Assembly (NCBI GenBank): GCA_036362985.1
Contig: JAYGXS010000003.1
Coordinates: forward strand, 35,529,203-35,593,202
From: Ligula intestinalis
Taxonomy: Eukaryota > Platyhelminthes > Cestoda > Diphyllobothriidea > Diphyllobothriidae
DNA length: 64,000 nt
Direction of reading: 5' to 3'
Positions 23,724 through 33,059 of the stretch are shown here, piece by piece. How positions within the stretch are numbered: position 1 is the first letter of the stretch; each line of letters begins with the position of its first letter. The notes under the pieces are model-generated. The model did not search any database. It saw nothing but the letters and a program-made list of their open reading frames with translations, and had not been told where the DNA came from. The position numbers and the translations under genes are program-made.

Positions 23724-25282
23724 TGGCGACGACTGGTGCTGGCCACTCGCGACACGGTCGCCTGTTTTACGTGACCGACAAGACCACAGGGTTCCGTTTC
23801 TTGATCGATACATGTGCAGAGGTTAGCGTTTTACCGCCACCTCGTTGTCATCATCTCCAGCCATCGCAGATTACACTGCAGGCTGCGAAAAACACTTCTA
23901 TTGCCACGTTCGGTCAACAGTCCCTAACGTTAGACCTCGGAGTTCGTCGCCGCTTCTAATGGATCTTCATCCAGGCCGACGTCCAGTCGCCTATCATTGG
24001 AGCGGATTTCCTGTCACACTTCGGCCTCACAGTTGACCTTAAACATCACAAGTTGCTTGATCCTACCACTCAGCTGTCTACTGTTGGGGTAGTTTCGCGC
24101 AAGCCTTCCGCTGGCATCCACTTGGCTGTGCCAAGCCCGCCATTTTCTGATATCTTGAGGGATTATCCTTCCCTTTCTAAGCCCTGTCAGTTCACGGAGC
24201 ATATTCAACACGCCATTTGCCACCATATCACTACCACCGGCAGATCGGTCCATTCTCATCCGCGTAGGCTTTATCTTGAGAAGCTGCAAATCGCGAAGAA
24301 TGAATTTGGGCACATTTTGAATTTGGGGATTATCCGTCCTTAGTCCAGTCCATGGGCTTCACCACTGCACATGGTTCCCAAAAAGTCATCCGATGATTGG
24401 CGGCCATGCGGTGATTATTTCGCTCTCAATCGAGCTACAGTCCCGGACCGGTACCGATTCCCCATATTCATGACTTTTTCCACATGTTGGCTGGAAAGAC
24501 GATTGTTTCCAAGATTGACCTCATGCGAGCATATCACCAAATACCGGTCGCGGAGGAGGATATCCTTAAAACAACCGTCACGACCCCATTCGGCCTGTTT
24601 GAATTCCTTCGCATGCCTTTCGGCTTGCAGAACGCGGCCCAAACGTTTCAGCGTTTTGTTGAGGAAATTTTACGCCGTCTCTCCTTCACGTTCGTGTACA
24701 TCGACGACATCCTTGTTGCAAGCTCGTCACCCGAGGAACACGTTGAACACTTACGCCAAGTTTTCGATCGTTTTCAACAAAATGGTCTACAGCTAAACGT
24801 GGAAAAGTGTCTTTTTGGCGTCACTTCTCTGGATTTTCTTGGCTATCATCTTGACCAACATGGGATCACACTCTTCCCAGAGAAGGTGCAAAGCGTGTTG
24901 TCTTTTCCAGCGCCGAAGTCCATATTTCAGCTCCACCGTTTCATCGGCCTAATCAACTACTACCGGCGTTTCATACCAAATTGCACCGCCACCCTGCCAC
25001 CTTTGACGGATCTTTTGAAGTCAAAGACCAAACGTCAGCCGGTGCAGACTCGCTATGGTTTTTTCTCGCGTGAACTTCTCGCCATTAACCTGTGCATCCG
25101 AAATTTTCGCCACCTGCTCGAAGGGAGAGATTTCCAGGTCCCCACGGATCAAAAACCTCTCACTTACGCCCTCAACGCTAAGCCAGATCGATATTTGCCG
25201 CGTGAAGTATGTCACCTTGACAACATCTCTCAATTCACCTCAGACTTACGCTATGTCCGCGGTAATCAGAATGTCGTTCCGG
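23723..25282 (+). pseudogene. Protease, reverse transcriptase and RNase H (part) of the CsRn1-like element
   Basis: The protease loop reads FLIDTCAEVSVLP, where the invariant D-T-G is D-T-C, so it is probably dead. A frameshift near 23959 precedes SPIIGADFLSHFGL, the end of the protease. RT follows with HPRRLYLEKLQIAKNEF, a TAG at 24341-24343 in the conserved SSPWASPLHMVPKK context, and DDWRPCGDY. After a further shift near 24480 comes [13 protein letters not shown] (motif A), [16 protein letters not shown], and [13 protein letters not shown] (YIDD). RNase H has lost about 60 residues after [10 protein letters not shown]: the sequence jumps to [12 protein letters not shown], which removes the first catalytic Asp segment. 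[10 protein letters not shown] and [11 protein letters not shown] follow. The frame is cut by the LINE at 25283. Confidence 0.88.
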
Positions 25283-26520
25283 AAGACCTTTGACAGTGTT
25301 CCACACCAACCTCTCGTGTATAAGTTGAAACTGATGGGTATCGGAGGCAAACTTCTTACGTGGATTGAGAATTTTCTATCTGGTCGTTCCCAAACGGTGT
25401 GTTTAGGACGACAACAATCAAGGCCGACAGTCATCGAGAGTGAAGTACCTCAAGTTTCAGTACTCGGACCCACCCTCTTTCTCTTGTTCGTTAATGATTG
25501 TGTACAGGAATTGGACTGCGAGTGTGCCATGTTTGCAGATGATGTAAAAATATGGAGGGTCATCAGGTGTGCTGCTGATGAAGATAACTTCCAGGAAAAT
25601 CTTTGTCGATTAAACGATTGGTCGCATAGATGGCTGCTGTCCTTCAATTCTAATAAATGCACTCTGCCGCGCCTGGGAAATTGAAATGCGGTGCTTTATG
25701 CGCGACCCTACCATCTGAATGGAATCCTTCTGCAAGAACCAGAAATACATAAGGATCTCGGCATCTGGATGAAAGACAATCTCAAACCTTCTACAAAATG
25801 TTGTAAGGCGGCTAAAACTGCAACTTCAATGTTGTACGCCATCAAACGGGCATTCGCGGTTTTTGATGAAGACTGTTTCTCGAAAATCTTCGGTACCTTC
25901 ATAAGGCCACATCTCGAATACGCGATTCAAGCCTGGAGACCGTGGATGCGGCAGAATTATGACGTACTTGAGAGGGTGCAGCGGTGAGCAACAAAATAAG
26001 TAAGAGGCCAAGGTTCACTACCATATGAGATCCGCCTAAATAACCTTAATCTCTATCCTTTTGAATTATAGGCAGTTACGCGGAGATTTGATACAAACCT
26101 TCCGTATCGTGCGTGGCTTTGACTGCGCTCTCATGTGTGACGACTTCTTCCAACTCGCCACTACAACTAATCTCTGGGGCATCCCTTCAAACTGTATGCG
26201 CCCCAAGGATGATTGGATGTACGGAAGAATTTTTCACTAATCGTGTTGTGGACCCGTGGAATAACCTTCCCGATGCGATTGTTATGTCCCAATCTGTGGA
26301 GGTATTCAAACACCGACTTGATATACACATGCTACAACACATCGTGAACTATGTGACAAATAAACCTTGAAACACCACTGCACCATGTGACTGTCTATAT
26401 TTTTCTGACTGAAAACTTGTTAAAATTGTTTATAATTCTTGAGATTTTGATGTGACAAATAGGGAGTTAAAAGGCGCAAGCCCATTTTTCCCTCAAATAT
26501 GCTGATTGACTGACTGACTG
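25283..26520 (+). mobile_element. CR1-like LINE fragment inserted in the gypsy pol gene
   Basis: 1.24 kb, same orientation as the host element, truncated at the 5' end inside RT. Motif A reads [13 protein letters not shown], motif B VPQVSVLGPTLF, motif C MFADDVKIW. Then come DLGIWMKDNLKPS, SKIFGTFIRPHLEYAIQAW and several stops. It ends with tandem TGAC repeats at 26507-26520, a CR1-like 3' tail. Gypsy codons on both sides join cleanly (25282 to 26521), so no host bases were lost. It resembles the fragment at 47.6-48.1 kb more than the LINE at 12.9-15.7 kb. Confidence 0.88.
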
Positions 26521-27692
26521 ATGCCTTGTTCCGTCCAGAGTTCAACGCTCTTATCACCACGTGAGACCTGGCGAAGCTTGCCAAAGCGCAGGCGCTTGAT
26601 GACTCCATCATTGAAATGCTTGCGTCTTCTGAGCTTCAGCTGCGTGAGGCTCCCCTCCCCGCGGCACCAGACTCTATCGTGTATGATTTTTCTACAGGCA
26701 ACCCTCGTCCTGTAGTACCCCAATCCTACCGGAAGGTTATTTTCGACCACTTCCATTCGCTTTCCCACCCCGGTGTTCGTGCCGGCCGCAAACTCATCGC
26801 AGCCCTTTTCGTCTGGCCAAAGATGAACACCGACATTGATACCTGGACCAGGCAGTGCTTAGCCTGTCAAAAGAATAAGGTCCAACGACACACCATTTCA
26901 CCTTCCAGCACGTTCGCAGTTCCCGACGCCCGTTTTCAACACGTCCACGTGGATTTAGTCAGACCGTTACACCCATCTCGCGGTTTCACGCACATTCTGA
27001 CCGCTGTTGATCGTTTCACACGATGGCCCATCCCCTTTCCCATCTCGGATACCTCGGCAGAGAATATTGCCATGTTTTTCCTTACGCACTGGATAGCCAA
27101 CTTCGGTGTTCCAGCTACACTCACCACTGACCGTGGAAGTCAATTTACATCTGCAATCTTCCTTGAGTTCACCAAACTGCTCAGGTGCTCGCATATAACC
27201 ACCACTGCCTATCACCTAACATCAAACGGCCTCGTTGAATGCTTTCACCGTCAGTTGAAGTCCGCGCTGATGTCTCAACCTGCCCTGCAAAACTGGAGCA
27301 ATAACCTGCCGTTCCTCCTCCTCGGCATTCGCTCAGCTGTTAAGGAAGACATTCAATGGACTGCCGCTGATCTTGTTTACGGCACATCCCTCCGTTTACC
27401 TGGTGAGCTCGTGCAGTCTTCCTCCGTCACCCCTGACGCCACGAACAACTTCGTGCAACAGCTGCAGCAACGCATGGCCACACTGCGCTTAACCCCCACA
27501 CGTGCGACACCTCGACGCGTTTTCGCGCATGAAGACTCGCACACAACCCCATTCGTGTTTGTTCGGCACGACGCAGTTCGCAGACCCCGTTGCCCACCAT
27601 ACGATGGTCCCTTCAAAGTCCTTGACCGGAAGGACAAATATTTCGCATTCAAAAGGCTGATGCTACTGATACGGTCTCCATCGACAGACTGA
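26521..27692 (+). CDS. Integrase of the CsRn1-like element (long intact frame)
   Basis: Retroelement integrase that would insert element cDNA into chromosomes. The frame is open for 358 codons from 26616; just upstream a TGA interrupts the segment before it. Domains in order: an HHCC zinc module (H and H in FHSLSHPG, C and C in QCLACQKN); a catalytic core with Asp in HVDLVRPL, Asp in LTTDRGSQF and Glu in NGLVECFHRQLKS; and a GPY/F-type C-terminus at PPYDGPFKVL. The usual ER in the last catalytic motif is EC here. The frame ends at a TGA at 27690-27692, and a proline-rich tail can be read downstream in another frame. It is the least damaged part of this element. Confidence 0.85.
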
Positions 27693-27972
27693 AGCCGGCC
27701 TGCGTTAAATGCATGACACCATCACCTGGTCCGTCCAATTCCACGGCACCTTCGCCCTGCACTCCACCTGCTGCCCCTAGCCCACCACCACCCTCCGCAC
27801 CCGAACCTACCCCCACCCCTCTCACACCCCTCCCACTCCTTCCCCACCTTCCACTCGTTTCGGTAGAAATGTTTGTCTTCCTACCAACTTGCGAGACTTT
27901 TTTGTTTAACCATTTTGTAAATCCTCTTTTGTCGAGCGTTTGTAAACCACCAACGCTCTGGTGGAGGAGTTA

Positions 27973-28501
27973 TGTGGGCTCTTGGCTCAACTTGTGCGTT
28001 ATTTAAACTTATAAATAACCAATCGTGTTTAAACTCGAATCTAACACACAAGCACACTTTCATTTTTGACGCTTGCCAGTAACTGTCTTGCTAAACACAC
28101 TCCACAGCTCAATTCTCTCCTCACCTGCCGCTGTTTATTTTTCCTTTCAACGACACCTCTTTGGTGATCATTATCGGGCTCAGGAGAATCCAGCAACAAT
28201 TTGCAAACGAGATTTTCCTCAATTTTTACACGCGCGGTCCAACAAACTTGGACCCTTATCTTCACAGAGTCATTATTTGGGAAGTCGACCGCTTGACTAC
28301 TGCCGGCTAAGACCATGAAGGATCTTAGTGAGTTGTATCATTTCTAATCTTCATCGTCATCCTCATATACCGGTTTTGACCACTTTTTTCCATTAGAATA
28401 GTGAAGTAAATCACATACTAGCAGTTAGCTTACCTTAGAAAGTGTCCCATTGTGTATTTGCCAAGACGTTTTGTACATTTTTTAGTGATATAGGCCCTAC
28501 A
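27973..28501 (+). repeat. 3' LTR of the CsRn1-like element
   Basis: Starts TGTGGGCTCTTGG and ends GGCCCTACA. It is preceded by a purine-rich tract, GGTGGAGGAG (27960-27969), that could prime plus-strand synthesis. It is followed by the ATAC target duplication. Confidence 0.9.
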
Positions 28502-28599
28502 ATACCTATGCCTTAGTAATGCACTTGAGCTTGAGCCTGAATTCCGCCAGACAATTGTGTTGGTAGGATTTGTTAATGGGGCAGCCCTACGATTTCTTC

Positions 28600-28800
28600 C
28601 TACCGGTACCGCACACTCGTTTTACATTGAAAGTGGATGCCCACGGCATCTGGCCTCCTCGTCTCGACATCACTGATTCTTACTTCTGTAATCGCGGCCA
28701 GTAAGCCCTGGTAATTAGCAGTTACTCGACGCCTCAGCTGATCACTGATGGCCCTTTCCAAGACAGGGTGTTGGTTCCCCTCCCTTAATTCTGCACCTAA
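28600..28800 (-). CDS. possible single exon of an unidentified secreted/membrane protein (SEA-like)
   Basis: On the minus strand an acceptor-like TTTAG is followed by an open frame from about 28800. It contains HPVLERAISDQLRRR, LLAAITEVRISDV and AVGIHFQCKTSVR, and ends at GT donor-like sequences near 28605-28615. The pattern of a basic amphipathic helix followed by a beta strand with one cysteine is reminiscent of SEA-type extracellular modules, which are abundant in parasitic flatworms. No neighbouring exon was found. It could equally be a chance frame. Confidence 0.25.
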   Translation of the reverse strand, partial: LGAELREGNQHPVLERAISDQLRRRVTANYQGLLAAITEVRISDVETRRPDAVGIHFQCKTSVRYR

Positions 28801-30045
28801 ACGAAATTTTAAAAAAATACTCAAAAATTAACGCAGACGACTGTAAATGTACTTGTTCATTCCCTGAGGGAGTGGCAAACATTTGCGTTCATAAAATCAA
28901 TGCAGAACTGCGTACCTTCCCACGTTGGCGCTCAAATTGGCTGATGGAGCTTCCTCCATCCGAGGGCAAGAAGGATTTGTGAGGCTAAACATTTTTACGA
29001 AACGTAAAATGTACTTCCTACTATTCAGTTAGCATACTTTCCGTTTTCGTCCGCCGCCTGTCCGCTAAGATGCAGGAGATGGTTCGTTCACCAAACACCC
29101 CCAAGTTTACACTTTCTCAGCGGATGGTAAGTGATAATGTAAAAATGCACCTCAGTGACCTCGCCTAGGGTCAGCGAACACCCTCCAAATTATACGCGCT
29201 CCCCGTTGGTCCAGTTCTAATTCCAATCCCTTTACCACTCCGAGGCAGCATGACCACTTTCAGAATTTTTATCGCCGAGATGACATATTTAATTTTTCCA
29301 ATTAGATATCTTCAGTTCTTTTCGTTAAAGTCAATTGCGATTATGAATATGATACTTGAAAGTTCCACACAGCTACCATTTATTCAAGAGAGCTGTCACT
29401 AATTTTCGTAATGCATATGCCTTTCATCAATTCTGGGTACTGTCTCGTAAAAACTTTCTTCCGCTCTGATGGCGTTTGCGGACTCTGGACCTCTTATCAG
29501 GCCTAATGCCTATGGCAGTAGGAGTGAATCTTTAACGAACACTTGGCTAAATATTCAGCTGACAGAGAGCTACCGTTCGCCGACTCACATTTATCTGGTG
29601 CGGAATTCCGGTTCCATAACACCAAAGGGCGACTGACAAAACCGTACCCTTGAGCTAACCTTTCCATGTCCCTACTTCTAACGTAAAGTGAGCTCCGGCT
29701 CAGCTATTAACCATTGAAATCTATTCAAGATGTGTAAGGTTAATCCCTCTCTGCCCTCCTGAACTGTACTGGCAGTTACGCACGCTAAGAAAATTTAGTT
29801 AATCACCTATTAATATCAACAACCAATAGGCAACGTCAGCGTCGCCCGCCTAACATAGAAAAGTTTTTACCGCAGTCGGCTCCATTCGATTGTTTGTTTT
29901 TTTGCAGGCTGTCAGCCACACCGTTCTCCAAGGATGTCGAAGTGATTACGTTTTTTTGCCTATAGAATTGTAATTTACGCTTGCGCACTGTGTTATTGTC
30001 TTCAGTAACTGGGATATATATGCAGCTCTAATCGTTTTAACAGTT
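28801..30045. other. no gene seen
   Basis: No supported coding or repeat feature. I looked here for terminal inverted repeats of the adjacent transposase and found none. Confidence 0.4.
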
Positions 30046-30051
30046 GTTTTG

Positions 30052-32097
30052 CTAGCCAACATTTAAATTAATTTGGCTCTTGACGTCCCAACGGTCATTA
30101 ATCTCGATGAGGACAAAGTGATCGTCAACGGGGAACGACGTGTACTTGCGGACTTCGGATGGCAATGGACAGCAATGCAATATATCACCTAACTGTGCTT
30201 TGAAAACTTTGAAATTTGATGAGTTTTGCGGATAAGTACAAAAATCCTCAACATTGATATAGTCAACATACACCAAATGAATGACACCCGAAGTTGAGCG
30301 AACAATGTTCTTGATGCATAACAACTTACCTTCTATTGCAATTGAGCCGTTTGATGGTGTCGATCCCAAGAAAAGGGAGCCCTTCGATAAAGACCTAAAT
30401 TGCGTAAATAGTCCACCACATGGAGGCAGTGGTCCAGCCCAGTGTTCCGAATTACAAGTCCAGTCTACTGGACACGGTGAATACTTCATTACACTTTCTT
30501 TTTCTTTCAGCGTTTTAGCCACTTGCTGTAGTGGTTGATCTTTCTTATGTATCATCTGTTTCAACTGCCCTAAGTAGCTCTCAAAGTGAAAAGACGAAAA
30601 CTTCTCCAAGGGACCGTGACGCTTAACGTCTTCCGGTAGGTGTACGATGCTGTGCGTGTTGTACACCAGTTCTTCTTGGCCATACAGCTTTTCATGCTTC
30701 TTAATGAACAATTGTAGTATGTCTGATGCATATGTGACCCACTCCCGACAGGAAGATGGGCGAATGAGACATCTAATAGCTGTTGATAGAAGCATGAAAT
30801 GCCTCCAATACTTTTTCCGAAGTACATCCTTCAAAACAACGACTCCTGTATATAAAAGGAACTGACGCAATTCAGTACCCTTCCACGTATCCCACTCTGT
30901 AATCGATCTAGCTCGTTGACTAAATTCTTTAGGTAAATAAGTATTAATTGATTTCAAACGGTCATCAATATTACTTATGGACTCTGAAGACAACTTATAC
31001 TTTGTTCCTCTAGGGCTTTTCATCCATAATTTTAACAACCGACGCATTACACCCAGGTAAACTAGGTGAAGCGGGTCTAACGGAAAACAAGTAATCATAC
31101 CTACATTACAAGCTAATAAAGGTGATCTGCCGATACGGTGGCAGTCATCCCTCCGACTGTAGAAGTCGTCATCACTTCTTTTATCATCACTAACAACATC
31201 TAAAACAACCTTTTTCCATTCTGGTTTACGGATACCCGCCACTTTACATCGCTCGCATCCGTAGTAGGCATTAACATTTTTAATTTGCTTGATGAATGCT
31301 CTAGCAGGAGCGTCGCAAATGACAGCTCCCAGTTTAAACTTCAGAGTTCGGTCTAATCTTTCAACAAAAAGCCCATTTATTGATAGGAAAGATAGTTCCC
31401 TAAGCAAGGGCTTACAGTACGCCTGAACATCAGACGGTTTGCCTTTTCCACAGTATATACCTACTGTGAAGATATTACTTACAAAAGGCTCCATTATTCT
31501 AGCAAGAATGGGCCAAAAATCACATCTACGCTTCCTATATAAAGGCAAACCATCAATAGATAAATAAATAACTACCTGATTTCCTTCAATATGCACCGTG
31601 GGTTGACTTACCTGGTTAGTTAAGCCATTGAGAAGTCCTAAATGAACATACTGCCCGCTGCCCATTGCCGTCACGGGCGTCCGCTTGCTAGAGCGTTCCC
31701 GAATCGTTCGCCCATCGCCCGGTAACTCCGGGTGAAACCGTTGCAATATTCTAAGCAGTTCCGTGAGATGGCTTGTTGGTGGGTCACATTTTGCTGCCCA
31801 CATCTTCAGTCCATCTCGAAGAGTTGGCTCCTCAATGGCCTGTTGTATACTTGGTCCTTCGTTTGGAACCTCAAACATTGGAAAATGCAGACAGTTCGAC
31901 TCCTCCATGAAGTCTGTTCCGTAATCTGACGTTCCGAATGAAGAACAGCTGGAAGATTCACTAAACGAGGAATCTTCATCAGAATCCGACGTCGTCGGCC
32001 AAGATTTCCTGTCTGCCTCCTCAACTTTACGAAGCAACGCATGATAATCACGTTTAGCTTCTCTCCAAAGGGTAGTCCTTGATTTAGGCTTCCACAT
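30052..32097 (-). CDS. DNA transposase, tnp2/DUF4218-like (CACTA-related), intact ORF
   Basis: 681 codons with no interruption, ATG at 32095-32097. The first ~90 residues are charged with an acidic serine-rich tract (SDSDEDSSFSESSSCSSF). Later motifs are VVIYLSIDGLPLYR near residue 175, AVICDAPARAFIKQIK and YYGCERCKVAG (a Cys pair), FPLDPLHLVYLGVMRRLLKLW, a conserved helix RQFLLYTGVVVLKDVL, and YNTHSIVHLPEDVKRHGP. That last motif is followed by FSSFHFESYLGQLKQM, the DUF4218-like end. This matches the transposase-domain proteins of cnidarians and arthropods related to En/Spm (CACTA) tnp2 proteins. It would cut and reinsert its own DNA in the nucleus. No terminal repeats or CACTA ends are recognised. 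It may be a young copy or a retained host gene. Confidence 0.8.
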   Translation of the reverse strand: MWKPKSRTTLWREAKRDYHALLRKVEEADRKSWPTTSDSDEDSSFSESSSCSSFGTSDYGTDFMEESNCLHFPMFEVPNEGPSIQQAIEEPTLRDGLKMWAAKCDPPTSHLTELLRILQRFHPELPGDGRTIRERSSKRTPVTAMGSGQYVHLGLLNGLTNQVSQPTVHIEGNQVVIYLSIDGLPLYRKRRCDFWPILARIMEPFVSNIFTVGIYCGKGKPSDVQAYCKPLLRELSFLSINGLFVERLDRTLKFKLGAVICDAPARAFIKQIKNVNAYYGCERCKVAGIRKPEWKKVVLDVVSDDKRSDDDFYSRRDDCHRIGRSPLLACNVGMITCFPLDPLHLVYLGVMRRLLKLWMKSPRGTKYKLSSESISNIDDRLKSINTYLPKEFSQRARSITEWDTWKGTELRQFLLYTGVVVLKDVLRKKYWRHFMLLSTAIRCLIRPSSCREWVTYASDILQLFIKKHEKLYGQEELVYNTHSIVHLPEDVKRHGPLEKFSSFHFESYLGQLKQMIHKKDQPLQQVAKTLKEKESVMKYSPCPVDWTCNSEHWAGPLPPCGGLFTQFRSLSKGSLFLGSTPSNGSIAIEGKLLCIKNIVRSTSGVIHLVYVDYINVEDFCTYPQNSSNFKVFKAQLGDILHCCPLPSEVRKYTSFPVDDHFVLIEINDRWDVKSQINLNVG

Positions 32098-32485
32098 ACT
32101 ATTAAAAAAATTCAGAATGTTAAAATTTTAGCAACAAATAAAGCCACCACAATCACAGCCCACTTACGCGTCCAGCGGCTCACGTGCAACACGACAGAAT
32201 GCCGTCCAAACTCGCCGCCAGACACAGCAGTTCACAGGGCCAATCAAATTGCACGCATTCGGATTTAGGCGTTCTGACCAATAATTTCCCTGATATTTTA
32301 GCCAATTATATTTGAGATAATGTGTGTGTATAAGCTATCAGGTCTACAGGTCTACAAATTGCTATTAGGGTTCATCCTCGAAAACATATTGAAGTTATCG
32401 ATCCGCTTTTCATGCCTCCAAGATAGCAGAAATTATGGTTACCTATTTTTCACCTATTAAATGACGTCTTTATACTTCACTCTGC

Positions 32486-32527
32486 GTGAACGCATTAACA
32501 TACGTATACGTATGTTAATGCGTTCAC
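32486..32527. repeat. 42-bp perfect palindrome
   Basis: GTGAACGCATTAACATACGTA is followed at once by its exact reverse complement, with no spacer. Partial pairing continues outward (TTTATAC...ACTCT against AGAGTGTAAGAGTGTATAAA), giving an imperfect foldback of about 85 bp (32468-32553). It lies about 390 bp upstream of the transposase start. Confidence 0.9.
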
Positions 32528-32572
32528 ACAAAGAGTGTAAGAGTGTATAAATACTATTTATACTTCGCGATG

Positions 32573-32600
32573 TCGCGGTAGCTCAGGCGATTCCCACAGA
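32573..32600 (+). repeat. tRNA-like A-box fragment
   Basis: GCGGTAGCTCAGGCGATTCC resembles the D-arm/A-box part of a tRNA or SINE. No B box follows. Probably a truncated SINE, or chance. Confidence 0.2.
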
Positions 32601-32704
32601 GTCTCATAGCCTTCTTGATCTACGTGCTACACTTACCACGTTCAGAATTTTAAGGCTTTCCATAAATCAATCGTTGGTGATCTTTTGGATTAGTGTATTC
32701 GGCG

Positions 32705-33058
32705 TTACCTCTTAGGCGTTGGCGATGCTTGGTGAAATGTCATGTAACCGAGGCTGCTGAGTGTCGCGACCGAGACAACCGAAAACATATTTGATTGATC
32801 TGGATAGTGTTTTGATAGGACAAGCAGGCAAATGGATCCCAGCTCCTCCATCGCATTTTTTCCCCATGTGGAAAATTTTTCCTTCTGAAGCATGCATCGG
32901 GGCATGTCAAAATGGTGCCAAGTCTCTATCCTGTATAAAACTTTTTTTTTCGATCCGACCACTTTATCCTTTGTTACGGAAAAAAAATCAACCCGGACGC
33001 CGTTGTCATCTAGAGCCTGTTTTGCGCGAGACGACCTCCCGGACACCTTTACCTGCAC
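32705..33058 (-). other. unclassified 117-codon open frame
   Basis: Begins with ATG and ends in a stop. It contains VRVDFFSVTKDKVVGSKKK and LYRIETWHHFDMPR. I do not recognise the family. It lies upstream of the transposase on the same strand, so it could be an accessory frame of that element, a host exon, or chance. Codon composition does not settle it. Confidence 0.25.
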
Positions 33059-33059
33059 G

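Larger units (their letters stand above)
22106..28501 (+). mobile_element. CsRn1-like Ty3/gypsy element, both LTRs, split by a LINE
   Basis: 6396 bp flanked by the target duplication ATAC (22102-22105 and 28502-28505). Order is LTR, gag, protease, RT, RNase H, [LINE insertion], integrase, purine tract, LTR. The Gag cysteine-histidine box has CHCC spacing (C-x2-H-x9-C-x3-C near 23620-23690), as in CsRn1-group elements of flukes. The two LTRs differ at roughly 40 of about 526 positions (my count by eye, about 8 percent), so the insertion is old. Gag, Pol and protease carry stops and frameshifts. I did not find a clear TGG primer site after the 5' LTR. Confidence 0.9.
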
